A DNA stretch of 64,000 nucleotides from Dehalobacter sp. DCM (GCF_024972775.1 NZ_CP092282.1:1729001-1793000); one strand, 5' to 3'; shown: positions 53,874 to 62,673, counted from the stretch's first letter. Notes: generated from the sequence alone by a model not told the origin. A program made the numbers and translations.

Positions 53874-54001
53874 ATAGCGAAGCTTCCTAAGCTGATCCTC
53901 CATGATTTGCTCCTTGTTGATCAGAATCGTCGGCGTCCCGCAGATAATCCCGCGGGCCTTTTCACTTTTTAAGGCTATCTCTGAAATTGCCAATCCTAAA
54001 A
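53874..54001 (-). pseudogene. Duplicated fragment of the yetF-like (DUF421) gene
   Basis: About 128 bp match 55812-55939, inside the DUF421 gene, with roughly ten differences (about 92 percent identity). On the minus strand it encodes a piece such as SEIALKSEKARGIICGTPTI. It is bounded exactly by the two hairpin repeats at 53802-53871 and 54002-54071. It is a copied fragment, not a gene. Confidence 0.85.
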
Positions 54002-54071
54002 GGGGGACAATGGGGACGTAGACCTTTGTCTCCTTTTAAGGAGACAAAGGTCTACGTCCCCATTGTCCCCC
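54002..54071. repeat. Perfect 34-bp inverted repeat, copy 2
   Basis: Positions 54002-54035 and 54038-54071 are perfect reverse complements with a TT loop. The arm begins GGGGGACAATGGGGACG and ends TTTGTCTCCTT. It overlaps the 3' end of the YihY-family gene and is followed by further degenerate GTCCCC/GTGTCCCC units to about 54150. Confidence 0.88.
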
Positions 54072-54990
54072 CGTCCCCATTGTCTCCCGTCCCCTTGTCT
54101 CCCCCCCGGTCCCTCGAGTTCCCCGTGTCCCCGGAGTTCCCCGTGTCCGGCGTTGCTTTTTTCCTTACAGCATCCCCATTGATGGCGGCGATCAAGGCGG
54201 CGTTCATGGCGCAGCCTAAGAGCAGTATCTCGCAGATCCAGTACAGCCATAGAAGCAGGAGCATGATGCCGGCCAAACTGCCGTATGCCAGTGTGTAATT
54301 GTTAAAATGATTGACGTAGTACGAAAAAGCCAAAGACAGCAGGACCCAACCCGCAGAAGCAAACAGCGATCCGGGGAAATAGCGTTTCAGGCCATACATG
54401 CGTTTTGTGGCAATTCTGTTGAGAAAGACGAAGGTGGCTGTCAAAAACAAAAATTGGATGATCAGCCGCAGTTCCTGCCACAGGTACATTAAAACACCTG
54501 TCGTGCCAAGGAGATTCATAAAAGCATCTGCCAAAGCATCCCCGATCACCAGAATAATAAATGAAAAAATCATAGCCAGGACAATAACAATAAGAAAGAC
54601 CAATGCTGTATATTTAAGATGGAAGAAAGAACGGCTTTCTTCCATGCCGTAGGCTTTGACGATGCCTCTGATCAAGGCATTAATACCATTCAGTGATGCC
54701 CAGAGTGCAGCCAGCATGCCAAAAGACAATAACGCCGGGGTGCTGCGGGTACCGAATATTTCGTCCACGATGCCTTTAACCATTACGTAGGTTCCTTCCG
54801 GCAGGAGGAACTTCAGACTGTTGAAAAAATGATCATTGGTCATGTCCAGGGAACTGATCAGGGTCAGTAGAAAAATGATCGTCGGAAAGAAGGAGAGAAT
54901 CATATAATAGGTGACCTGTCCGCCAAGAGCCATTAACTCATTTCTATTGACGATTTTCCAGTATTCCCGGAAGAAGAAGTGCCATTTCAT
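54052..54990 (-). CDS. YihY/virulence factor BrkB-family membrane protein
   Basis: The 312-residue protein has about six transmembrane helices and the family motifs GGQVTYYMILSFFPTIIFLL (in part), LWASLNGINALIRGIVKAY and AYGSLAGIMLLLLWLYW. The last 35 or so residues (TGNSGDTGNSRDRGGDKGTG and on) are low complexity and are encoded by the hairpin repeat array, so the original C-terminus has been replaced or extended by the repeat. Function in the family is uncertain, once miscalled ribonuclease BN. Confidence 0.9.
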   Translation of the reverse strand: MKWHFFFREYWKIVNRNELMALGGQVTYYMILSFFPTIIFLLTLISSLDMTNDHFFNSLKFLLPEGTYVMVKGIVDEIFGTRSTPALLSFGMLAALWASLNGINALIRGIVKAYGMEESRSFFHLKYTALVFLIVIVLAMIFSFIILVIGDALADAFMNLLGTTGVLMYLWQELRLIIQFLFLTATFVFLNRIATKRMYGLKRYFPGSLFASAGWVLLSLAFSYYVNHFNNYTLAYGSLAGIMLLLLWLYWICEILLLGCAMNAALIAAINGDAVRKKATPDTGNSGDTGNSRDRGGDKGTGDNGDGGTMGT

Positions 54991-55015
54991 CGCAGTTTCT
55001 CTCTTTGATTTATGG

Positions 55016-55396
55016 TCATAAAATATTCGTAAACCTCAATGTTTCCGATTCCGGCACCTGATGTAATAAGAACATCAATGTATTGAGCTCAGCCATGGCA
55101 TCGCCCTTCTCATGATACTGGATATATTCCTCCAGTTTTTTGTAGGAAATTTCGATATTGTTCAATATACTGTGGTTAAGGAAGATTTTCCACCAATCAT
55201 GAAGCTGGGTCCAACTGCTGTAGGATTGTTCCAGCGAGACTAAGGATTCTTCCCATTGATTGTCTTCCATCAGAGTTTCGGTCTGTTTCAGTTGGTCTTC
55301 AATAACCCTTGCGGTGGTATCAATGCGGTGAGTAATCAAAACAGTTGACGATATGATAATAATAAACCCCAGAATGATTGTTATAACCGAGCGCAT
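55016..55396 (-). CDS. DUF4363-family protein
   Basis: The 126-residue protein has an N-terminal membrane helix (about residues 3-22) and a helical soluble domain with WEESLVSLEQSYSSWTQLHD, typical of DUF4363. AGGAGGT lies 9 nt before ATG 55396. In clostridia this family often sits next to a DUF421/YetF gene, as here. Function unknown. Confidence 0.85.
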   Translation of the reverse strand: MRSVITIILGFIIIISSTVLITHRIDTTARVIEDQLKQTETLMEDNQWEESLVSLEQSYSSWTQLHDWWKIFLNHSILNNIEISYKKLEEYIQYHEKGDAMAELNTLMFLLHQVPESETLRFTNIL

Positions 55397-55463
55397 ATTT
55401 TTGAAATACCTCCTGGCACCAAAAAGAGTCACATAACGGGTGTAAAGACAATTTAGAAATGGG

Positions 55464-56141
55464 CTATTTGGCATTTTTTTTCTGAATATAGAGTTTTTGC
55501 TGTGAATCGATACTGGCGAAAAATACCTGCTTGATATTGGAAATATTTGCTTTTTTGATTTCTTTCTCCAACCATATAATGTCCACACCGGATTTCTCCA
55601 GATTCTTTTTCTGAATTTCCCCGTCCATGATCAAAGCAAGGGGCATCCCGTCACCGGCGATCTGCAGTTTAAGATCATGGGGGGTAGCCGGGCGTTTATC
55701 TGATTTGGGAATAACACTGAGCTGACCGTTTGTTTCGAGTATGGCATAGTCCACATCCGCTATATTGAACATATTTTTGGCCCGAAGCTGCTCAAGAAGA
55801 TCGCTTAAGTTATAGCGAAGCTTCCTAAGCTGATCCTCCATGATTTGGCCCTTATTGATCAGGATCGTCGGCGTCCCGCAGATAATTCCGCGGGCTTTTT
55901 CACTTTTTAAAGCTAGCTCTGAAATTGCCAAACCTAAGAGAAGCAGCATGATAACAGGAAATAGACCCGCTATCAGCGGGATGCCCGAATCCTGGCTGGG
56001 TATGACCGCCAATTCGGATATCATAAGGATGATAACGAGCTCAAATGGCTGGAGCTGGCCAATCTGTCTTTTTCCCATGACTCGCAGAACCAAAACAATG
56101 ATTAAATAGAGGATAATTGTCCGCACGATACCAATAAGCAA
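55464..56141 (-). CDS. YetF/DUF421-family membrane protein
   Basis: The 225-residue protein has three N-terminal helices with RVMGKRQIGQLQPFELVIIL and the soluble YetF domain with KARGIICGTPTILINKGQI. TTG at 56141 is preferred: AAAGGGGC lies upstream and the protein then matches family length. The frame open to 56288 is not family-like. A 128-bp part is duplicated at 53874-54001. Role unknown, linked to spore or envelope in some Firmicutes. Confidence 0.88.
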   Translation of the reverse strand: MLIGIVRTIILYLIIVLVLRVMGKRQIGQLQPFELVIILMISELAVIPSQDSGIPLIAGLFPVIMLLLLGLAISELALKSEKARGIICGTPTILINKGQIMEDQLRKLRYNLSDLLEQLRAKNMFNIADVDYAILETNGQLSVIPKSDKRPATPHDLKLQIAGDGMPLALIMDGEIQKKNLEKSGVDIIWLEKEIKKANISNIKQVFFASIDSQQKLYIQKKNAK

Positions 56142-56350
56142 ACGAAGAGCCCCTTTCAGATGTTCGAGTTGACTGTTTTTCGTGTGGTGCACATTTGTTT
56201 TATTTTTTACAAGAGAGGGCTGCTTTATTCCCAGCGGTCGCTCTAATGGCAAAAAGAATCTTCCCAAGAAATATGTTTTGATATACAATAAATGAAATGA
56301 TAGAATAGTATTGGATATTGATACTTTTTGTAATATAAGGAGGAAAGCAC

Positions 56351-57457
56351 GTGTTCGAAAACGACATTTTGGTGGCCGGTGCGGATCCTGGGTTTGGCGC
56401 CATTAAGCTCGATATTGGCGATACAAAGATATTATTCCCCGCTGTCATTTGTAATGGCAATGAGCGGATTTTTTCTATTTTAGGAAGAACTGATCCGGAA
56501 AAAGGATCTGACATTGATAAACAAATCGCCTCCTTGGATGTTATTGTGAAAAATAACTCCAGCGGTGTTGAACGTCATTATTTTATGGGAAGCCTTGCGG
56601 AAAGCCTGAATCCGAAAGATGCCCATTATTGCTGGGATGAAGATAAATCCACAGACGAAGAAGCCATGGCGTTGCTCATCGTCGGCCTGGCGTTGGCGCA
56701 GCCGTATCCTAAAACCAATATTTATCTGGGTACCGGCGTTCCGGTCAAATTTTATGCCGCACTTAAAGATAAGTATGAAGCTGAACTCAAAGGGTCGTTC
56801 TCCGTGACTTTTCTATCCGGGCCTTTTAAAGGGCAGACGCGCAGTATGAATATCCTCCGATCCCGTGTATTGCCGCAAAGTTACGGGGTGTTTATCAAAG
56901 AGACACTGACGGAAGACGGTAAACCCACTAATAATAAATTGTTTGGCGGGTATGTTGTCGTGATCGATCCGGGCTTTAGAACGGCTGATATCGCGACCTT
57001 CTACGACGGTGTGATGCTTGATCCTCCGAACTCTTTCAGTATAGAAAAAGGACTGCAGTGGTGCTATCAGGGGGTTGCCGAGAAGCTGAAAGAAATGACG
57101 ATGGATCACACCAACCCTATCGAGACGGATGATAAGGAATTGGATAAAATCTTCAGGGTAAATAAGGGACTCTATCCGTGGAACAACGGTGCCATCGACC
57201 TCAATCCCATCATGAAGAGGATGCTTTCCCAGCTTGCTTCAGATATTTCCAGAGAAGTCATGAAAACATTAAAACCGATGGCCGGCCGAATCCATACCGT
57301 TCTCGTTGCCGGTAAAGTCGGGGAGATGTTATTTGATTATCTTAATTTAGATAATAAAGTTCTAATCGATGATCCGCAATTTGGTAATGCATCCGGTTTT
57401 CGGATCATGGCCGCGAACCTGGTAAATAATCTGACCCGGAAAGTAAATGTTGACTGA
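56351..57457 (+). CDS. ParM/StbA-like actin-family protein
   Basis: The 368-residue actin-fold protein has phosphate-1 loop GADPGFGAIKLD near residue 10, phosphate-2 VVVIDPGFRTADIA near residue 203, and adenosine motif VLVAGKVGEMLFDYL near residue 317. AAGGAGG lies 7 nt before the GTG start. It resembles plasmid ParM/Alp-type filament proteins but sits here among chromosomal genes and pairs with an adaptor-like gene. It may partition DNA or have been domesticated. Confidence 0.87.
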   Translation: MFENDILVAGADPGFGAIKLDIGDTKILFPAVICNGNERIFSILGRTDPEKGSDIDKQIASLDVIVKNNSSGVERHYFMGSLAESLNPKDAHYCWDEDKSTDEEAMALLIVGLALAQPYPKTNIYLGTGVPVKFYAALKDKYEAELKGSFSVTFLSGPFKGQTRSMNILRSRVLPQSYGVFIKETLTEDGKPTNNKLFGGYVVVIDPGFRTADIATFYDGVMLDPPNSFSIEKGLQWCYQGVAEKLKEMTMDHTNPIETDDKELDKIFRVNKGLYPWNNGAIDLNPIMKRMLSQLASDISREVMKTLKPMAGRIHTVLVAGKVGEMLFDYLNLDNKVLIDDPQFGNASGFRIMAANLVNNLTRKVNVD

Positions 57458-57993
57458 TGAAGACGACAGGTCATCTGGTATTCTACATTTCTGAAAATGA
57501 AGATTTCGAACTCTGGCGGGCCCTATCCCAGATTCCGTCCGAGGAGAGGTCCGCTTTTGTCAAGGAAGCATTGCGCTCGGCTATCCTCCAGCCCAACGAC
57601 GCCCAAACTGATATGCGAACGAGCATTCATCGTCAGCCGGTCAATGGGAATAGACCGAACACTCTTTTACGGTTCGACCGCAGTGCCGGAAGCAGGGATG
57701 GTGGAAGCAGCGGAAGCCAGTATACGCCGGTCAGTGATTTGGCCATGGATGAACTTGGCTATGACGCGATTACGGAAGCCGACGATAAAGTACTTCTGAA
57801 CATCCATCGGCCGATCGAAGACGACCTGGAGGACACCCGCATCGAGGAACTGATCCATGTCAGTGAATCACGATCCAAAAACACGCTTCCCGGACTGGAT
57901 TTTCTGCTGACCAATGTGATTGGGGAAGAGGACGATGAAAATGTCATCGAATTCTTCCGAAAGAACCAAACGGCGGCCGGAGAAGAGGAATAA
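57457..57993 (+). CDS. Probable ParR-like adaptor with N-terminal ribbon-helix-helix
   Basis: The 178-residue protein overlaps the ParM-like stop codon by one base (TGATG). The N-terminus HLVFYISENEDFELWRALSQ with SAFVKEALRSAI fits a ribbon-helix-helix DNA-binding fold seen in ParR-type proteins. The middle is disordered and Ser/Gly rich, and the C-terminus is acidic (LPGLDFLLTNVIGEEDD), which could bind the filament end. It is not recognised by direct family match. Confidence 0.65.
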   Translation: MKTTGHLVFYISENEDFELWRALSQIPSEERSAFVKEALRSAILQPNDAQTDMRTSIHRQPVNGNRPNTLLRFDRSAGSRDGGSSGSQYTPVSDLAMDELGYDAITEADDKVLLNIHRPIEDDLEDTRIEELIHVSESRSKNTLPGLDFLLTNVIGEEDDENVIEFFRKNQTAAGEEE

Positions 57994-58036
57994 CATAACA
58001 TAACTTAACTTAACTTAATTAGGATAGTAATGAGTG

Positions 58037-58058
58037 AAAGACGCCATTGGCGTCTTTT
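58037..58058 (+). terminator. Terminator after the parM-parR-like pair
   Basis: AAAGACGC and GCGTCTTT form a stem with a CATTGG-type loop, followed by TTTT. A run of ATAAC/TTAAC units lies just before it (57992-58018). Confidence 0.75.
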
Positions 58059-58213
58059 CTATATTATGGGCTTTGGCCTGTTGAGTACACGAAGTGTACG
58101 AAACAATAAACCACCCGCTATGCGGGTGGGGACCAAAAAGTTATACAAAAAAATCACCAATGAGTTAAAGTAGAGTTGTTCAAGCTACTAAATTAACTAG
58201 AAAGGTGATTTTA

Positions 58214-58307
58214 ATGGCCAACAAGGAATACAGTTTAGCCCATACGAAGTGGATGTGTAAATATCACATCGTGTTCACACCTAAGTATAGAAGAAAAATA
58301 ATCAATA
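58214..58307 (+). pseudogene. tnpA: IS200-type transposase tnpA, 5' part
   Basis: The 31 codons from ATG read MANKEYSLAHTKWMCKYHIV and continue FTPKYRRKI, the standard HUH transposase N-terminus. AAAGGTG precedes the ATG. The gene is cut at 58307 by the IS4-type element. Joining 58307 to 61775 restores an uninterrupted 142-residue protein. Confidence 0.9.
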
Positions 58308-58319
58308 ACTCAACTTTCC

Positions 58320-60208
58320 GTGCGACCGGGCAAGGTCGTGTGATTTAGCGGGTGAAAATCCCGTCCGATAAGGACTAGCCAATCCAATCGGTAGCGAGTC
58401 ATGAACATAAAAAGGTAACTTAATATGTTAAGCGTTGACAGTCAGGCAGTAGGCCTGAAAGCGATTGAGCCTCGAAATGAGTAGAAGTGAGAAGGCTGAC
58501 GGCGTCGAAACGGCCGGAAAGCAATATGGTTATATCCGAATTGGCGAGGATATAACTACTTCTCCGGGGTCGAAGAGCCAGGCATGCTGTACAATGATCA
58601 CACCGCAACCCGGGAGACCCTGCCAACTCTTCTTTAAGGAAGTATGGCAAACAACTTTAACAAAGAAGAATGCCAAACGGTTGGCAGGGAGTCGGATGGC
58701 TGAATAGTACCGATGAAGCCGGGTAACGCCGACGGAGGGAAGGCAGCCACATACAACCGCTCTTACTAAAGACACATTATCTACGCACAGGAGTAGGGAA
58801 ATGATGGAAACAAAATTAGTAAGAATAGCAGAGATAGCGAGGGCTAATCCAGAAACAAAGTTCACATCCTTGTATCATTATATGAACAAGGAGCTTTTGC
58901 AGGAGTGTCACAGAGAACTACAAGGAAACAAAGCTATCGGTATTGACGGTGTGACGAAAAAGGAATATGAAGAGAATCTGGAGCAGAAACTTGATGACCT
59001 TGTTGAAAGACTCAAGAAAAAGAGTTATCGACCGTTACCAGCCAAGAGGGTCTATATCCCGAAAGGAGACGGCAAGGAAAAGAGACCGCTAGGGATTGCC
59101 TGCTATGAAGATAAAATTGTCCAACAGGGGCTTAATAAAATATTGCAGGCAGTGTTTGAACCAATATTCCTGGAGTGTTCGTTTGGTTTCCGGCCTCAGC
59201 TCGGATGTCATGATGCCTTGAAGAAGCTTAACAGCGTTATAGAAAAAGGCAAGATTAGCTATATCGTGGATGCAGATATAAAAGGATTCTTTAACAATGT
59301 ATCGCACGAATGGCTGATAAAATTTATGGAACACACCATAGCAGATACGAACATGATCAGGCTAATTAAAAGGTGTCTAAAGGCAGGAATAGTGGAGGGC
59401 GGAAACTGGGAAGAAACTGAAGCCGGCACACCGCAGGGGTCTATCATATCCCCAGTTCTTGGAAACCTATACCTGCATTACACACTTGATCTGTGGTTTA
59501 CCAAGGTGGTCACCAAGAAAAGCAGAGGACAAGCCTCCATGGTAAGATACGCGGACGATAGCGTATTCTGTTTTCAATACAAAGATGATGCAGAAAGGTT
59601 CTACGTAGAGTTGAAATCAAGGCTAGCAAAGTTTGGTTTAGAAATAGCGGAGAATAAAACAAAGATAATTGAATTTGGAAGATTTGCCGAAGAAAATCGA
59701 GCCAGAAGGGGTATGGGCAAAACGGAAACATTTGATTTCCTTGGATTTACACACTACTGTGGCAAAAGCAGACAAGGTAAATTTCGCGTAAAACGCAAAA
59801 CAAGCAGGAAGAAATATAGAGCAAAGGTGAAAGAGTTCACTCAATGGATGAAAACGAATAGACATAGCAGCATACACGAAATCTTCAAACAGGTAAAAGC
59901 GAAACTTGAGGGGCACTACAGATATTATGGAATTACGGACAACAGCAGGATGCTGGGTAAGTATCGCTATGAGGTAACGAAGACGATTTTCAAATGGATG
60001 AACAGAAGAAGTCAGAAGCGGAGCTTTGATTATGACAGATTCAATAAATATTTGAAAGTAAATCCGTTACCGATACCTAAAATCTATGTGAATATTTATG
60101 GATAAGCCAGCGCTAAGAAAGAAAGGAAGTATGAGGAGCCGTATGCCTTAATTGGGCTCGTACGGATCTGTGAGGGGCAGGCGCTGCGAAGCGACCTGTC
60201 TACTCGAC
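58320..60208 (+). mobile_element. Group II intron
   Basis: The 1889-nt intron begins GTGCG and ends AC. It has a domain V with GAGCCGTATGCC and GTACGGATC at 60136-60168, and a domain VI hairpin at about 60169-60205. Domains I-IV with the intron protein gene lie between. Excising it restores the IS terminal repeat ACTCAACTTTCCCACC, which fixes both ends. It has inserted 12 bp inside the IS. Confidence 0.92.
58801..60105 (+). CDS. ltrA: Group II intron reverse transcriptase/maturase
   Basis: The 434-residue protein has reverse transcriptase blocks including GIDGVTKKEY, RPLGIACYEDKIVQQ, GFRPQLGCHDAL, TPQGSIISPVLGNLYLHYTLD (in parts) and the catalytic YADD. A maturase domain X follows (HYRYYGITDN). 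There is no HNH endonuclease domain. It is encoded within domain IV of the intron and looks intact. Confidence 0.96.
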   Translation: MMETKLVRIAEIARANPETKFTSLYHYMNKELLQECHRELQGNKAIGIDGVTKKEYEENLEQKLDDLVERLKKKSYRPLPAKRVYIPKGDGKEKRPLGIACYEDKIVQQGLNKILQAVFEPIFLECSFGFRPQLGCHDALKKLNSVIEKGKISYIVDADIKGFFNNVSHEWLIKFMEHTIADTNMIRLIKRCLKAGIVEGGNWEETEAGTPQGSIISPVLGNLYLHYTLDLWFTKVVTKKSRGQASMVRYADDSVFCFQYKDDAERFYVELKSRLAKFGLEIAENKTKIIEFGRFAEENRARRGMGKTETFDFLGFTHYCGKSRQGKFRVKRKTSRKKYRAKVKEFTQWMKTNRHSSIHEIFKQVKAKLEGHYRYYGITDNSRMLGKYRYEVTKTIFKWMNRRSQKRSFDYDRFNKYLKVNPLPIPKIYVNIYG

Positions 60209-60249
60209 CACCATTAAATAATGGTTAAAGGCATGATTCTTCTGACGCA

Positions 60250-61626
60250 TCAGGCTGCAAACAACAATCGTTCTTTGAAAGACCGTGGAATAGTGCTAAG
60301 AAAAGAATCCATAATCGTATTAGCTAATTCCTGGCTTATTACTGGAAAATTGTTTAGAACACGCCTGAGAGTATCGATTAACAATACTAATGCTTGAGAA
60401 AGTTTGAGATCTTCCATTTCATCACTGTAATAGTAAAATAATTCTCCAATGGTCCTATCATCCTGAGTATTCCTGCTTTCAACTGCCAACATGATGTAGC
60501 GCAGAAATACGATGGATGTTGCGGCTACCTGAGCATCATAGCTTCGTCCTTGGTATTCTTTAGCCAGAGCCAAGTAGGTCTTGCATACTTTAAAGAATAC
60601 CTCGATGTCCCAGCGTTTACCGTAAATACGGACAATCTCTTCTTCAGATAGCTCTAAATCCGTACTCAGGAGAGCCAGCCAATTTTTCGATCGTCTGTCT
60701 TGAACAAAAACAATTTTCACATCGGTTAAGTCTTGAATATTTTTTGCCTCACGTATTTGAACTGTTATTGAACCGATGATCCCCGTTTTAGCATCAGCAA
60801 TATCACCTGCCAATTTACGAAGTTCCTGAAGGGGTTGCCATTTGCCGTTATGGTGGTAATGAATCTTCTCTGTAATCTTCAACATGCAGATAACATCACG
60901 TTTTTCTTGCTTGACTCTTAAGATTGTCTTAGGATGGGCAAACCAGCTGTCAAAAAGAACGTACTTAGCTGAAATATGAGCAGCTGAATGGAGAAGATTG
61001 ATCAGAGCATCGGTTGTACTTCTCATCGCCTCGGTTCTTCTTTTGTAAGCGATTGTTCGCTTATCCAAAGGCTTAGCCGGATTCAAGATCTTCTCCGGTT
61101 TCTGGGAACTTAAGAGTGAAAAACCAATAGGCAGGAATGTATTTCCATCGGACCAGCCCAAAGTCAACATTCGGAAGCCTTTCACAAATTTATGGGTTGT
61201 GTGGTCAAAGACCCGGGTCATCAGTTCAACTTTCTTACTTCGACTTCTGCTGTAAAGAGAATCATCAACAATGAGTACCGATTTCCGATCATCACTAGTC
61301 AAACTGTTAACAAAATCAATAACCTTGGATGCCATTAACAATAGAAGCTTTGACCAATTATAATGACCGGCGTTTAAGAAGCGATAGGCTGTATTTTTAC
61401 GGAAAGATAATTCTTCGGGTTTCATTTCAAGTGTTCTAAAGAGATTCTTTCCGGTAAAAACAAGGGTAAAAAGTTCTTTTAAGATAGTGACACACGGGAT
61501 TCCTGATTCTTTATAAAAATTACAACGCTTGAGGAGTTTGGAAAATGAATTCTGGATAAAATATTGATCGATTCTTGAGGAAACAGCATTTTCGTTACTT
61601 GTTAAATCTGGTATAATACTGGTCAT
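60250..61626 (-). CDS. IS4-family DDE transposase
   Basis: The 458-residue protein has the DDE triad in IVDDSLYSR, LFDSWFAHP and the YGKRWDIEVFFKVCK segment, which fits the IS4 signature Y-2-R-3-E-6-K. GGAGGT precedes ATG 61626; a longer open frame to 61674 lies in the IS end. It appears intact, but the intron lies between its 3' end and the left IS terminus. Confidence 0.92.
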   Translation of the reverse strand: MTSIIPDLTSNENAVSSRIDQYFIQNSFSKLLKRCNFYKESGIPCVTILKELFTLVFTGKNLFRTLEMKPEELSFRKNTAYRFLNAGHYNWSKLLLLMASKVIDFVNSLTSDDRKSVLIVDDSLYSRSRSKKVELMTRVFDHTTHKFVKGFRMLTLGWSDGNTFLPIGFSLLSSQKPEKILNPAKPLDKRTIAYKRRTEAMRSTTDALINLLHSAAHISAKYVLFDSWFAHPKTILRVKQEKRDVICMLKITEKIHYHHNGKWQPLQELRKLAGDIADAKTGIIGSITVQIREAKNIQDLTDVKIVFVQDRRSKNWLALLSTDLELSEEEIVRIYGKRWDIEVFFKVCKTYLALAKEYQGRSYDAQVAATSIVFLRYIMLAVESRNTQDDRTIGELFYYYSDEMEDLKLSQALVLLIDTLRRVLNNFPVISQELANTIMDSFLSTIPRSFKERLLFAA

Positions 61627-61774
61627 AGGAAACCTCCAAAGTACTGGTATTACTGGGTTTGTGGTTATTCTCATTATACCAGATTTGGCGGTTTTCTTGT
61701 TTTATTTAACCATATTTTCAAGGATTTTGAAGGTTTAACCTACCCCCGAAGGGGGTGGGAAAGTTGAGTCAATA

Positions 61775-62109
61775 ATCAATACCGCGAAAGTATAGCAGAA
61801 ATATTAAAACAGTTATGCGGGTATAAGGGAGTGGAAGTTATTGAGGGGCACCTGATGTTGGATCACGTCCATATGTTAGTAAGTATTCCGCCCAAGATCA
61901 GCGTATCGAGTTTTATGGGATATCTGAAAGGGAAAAGCGCATTAATGATATTTGACAAGCATACAAACTTGAAGTATAAGTTTGGGAATCGTCATTTTTG
62001 GGCGGAAGGTTATTATGTGAGTACAGTTGGGCTTAATGAAGCAACAATAAAGAAATATATCGAGGAACAAGAGAAACACGACATAGCACTGGATAAGCTG
62101 AGTTTATAA
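61775..62109 (+). pseudogene. tnpA: IS200-type transposase tnpA, 3' part
   Basis: Continuing the frame from 58307 gives QYRESIAEILKQLC, then the catalytic HVHM (HUH) and the later WAEGYYVSTVG with the nucleophile tyrosine. The 3' part has 111 codons plus stop. The protein would be complete without the insertion. Confidence 0.9.
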
Positions 62110-62282
62110 GAGTATGAAGACCCCTTCAAGGGGTAGCAAGTAGTACAAACGCCCCTTTAGGGGCGGCAAAATTGGCAACGGCATAGTGGCTTGAACGAAA
62201 GTGAAAGCCAGCGTCTTTAGGCGCTGGCCGGTAACTAAGGCTTATAGCCGTAGAGCAAACTACCCGTTTGACGGGTAGTGAT

Positions 62283-62378
62283 GATTTCAACATCGTGACA
62301 GGCCATAAATTCTTCCCGCTCCTCCACCGGTATCCCCAGGAGGATGACCGCCCGGGAGAAACTAAGATAGGAATCCGG
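62283..62378 (-). pseudogene. Remnant resembling a DUF3102-type (plasmid/phage) gene
   Basis: On the minus strand a piece reads YLSFSRAVILLGIPVEERE then EFMACHDVEIITTR, like the DUF3102 family helix segment. Both sides lack continuation. It borders the right end of the IS200-type element. The identification rests on about 30 residues. Confidence 0.45.
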
Positions 62379-62518
62379 ATTCGATAATAGAAGAGGATGT
62401 TCCCACGGTTACGGGAGCAAAATTGCATGAAGAAAGTGTCAGGGATGTTTTGAAAAATGAAAAATACAAAGGCGATGTTATGCTCCAAAAAACATTTATA
62501 GAGAACCACTTAAGTTGA
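62366..62518 (+). pseudogene. Remnant of a large serine recombinase
   Basis: The plus-strand frame reads DVPTVTGAKLHEESVRDVLK, then NEKYKGDVMLQKTFIENHLS and a TGA stop at 62516. This matches the recombinase domain segment around ILTNEKYKGDALLQKT in large serine recombinases. Catalytic domain and C-terminus are absent. It is a scar of an integrative element. Confidence 0.6.
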
Positions 62519-62644
62519 TTAAGGAAATAATTATTTATGACACAAAATTGGTAGTGAGCCTGCTCAGAAGCGGCTGAAATAGAGTGTGAAATATTAAAGT
62601 AATTAAATCATCATATACTTTCCAATTGTTGTAAGAATGTAGTT

Positions 62645-62673
62645 TTGACATTGAAACCTTAATTGAATATAGT
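62645..62673 (+). promoter_or_regulatory. Promoter of the two-component operon
   Basis: TTGACA (62645-62650), 17 nt, TATAGT (62668-62673) fits the housekeeping consensus. The response regulator ATG is 70 nt downstream. A second weaker pair TTGAAC/TACTAT lies just after it. Confidence 0.6.

Larger units (their letters stand above)
58308..61769 (-). mobile_element. IS4-type insertion sequence (interrupted by an intron)
   Basis: ACTCAACTTTCC at 58308-58319 and its reverse complement at 61758-61769 are the terminal repeats, extending to CACC once the intron is removed. CAATA flanks both ends (58303-58307 and 61770-61774) as a 5-bp target duplication. Removing the element and one CAATA restores the tnpA frame. 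Without the intron the element is about 1.57 kb. An apparent 10-11 bp repeat AATAATCAATA is partly due to local sequence. Confidence 0.87.
58111..62278 (+). mobile_element. IS200/IS605-type element interrupted by nested insertions
   Basis: Subterminal hairpins mark the ends: CCACCCGC-TAT-GCGGGTGG (58111-58129) at the left and CTACCCGT-TTG-ACGGGTAG (62260-62278) at the right. Between the halves of its tnpA lies an IS4-type insertion that itself holds a group II intron. There is no tnpB. Exact cleavage ends cannot be fixed by eye. Region 62110-62260 carries additional small hairpins. Confidence 0.8.

Noticed and set aside
53664-53993. Minus-strand frame of 109 codons over the end of lysA
   Set aside because: Only the middle has a match, to the DUF421 fragment; the rest is antisense to lysA and hairpin repeat.
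58297-58307. An 11-bp target duplication AATAATCAATA for the IS4-type element
   Set aside because: Assuming it gives a frameshifted tnpA on excision. A 5-bp CAATA duplication gives exact terminal repeats and a perfect tnpA frame, so it is preferred.
62126-62509. Minus-strand frame of 127 codons
   Set aside because: It runs across IS200 end hairpins and two gene scars that read in other frames; no RBS or coherent product.
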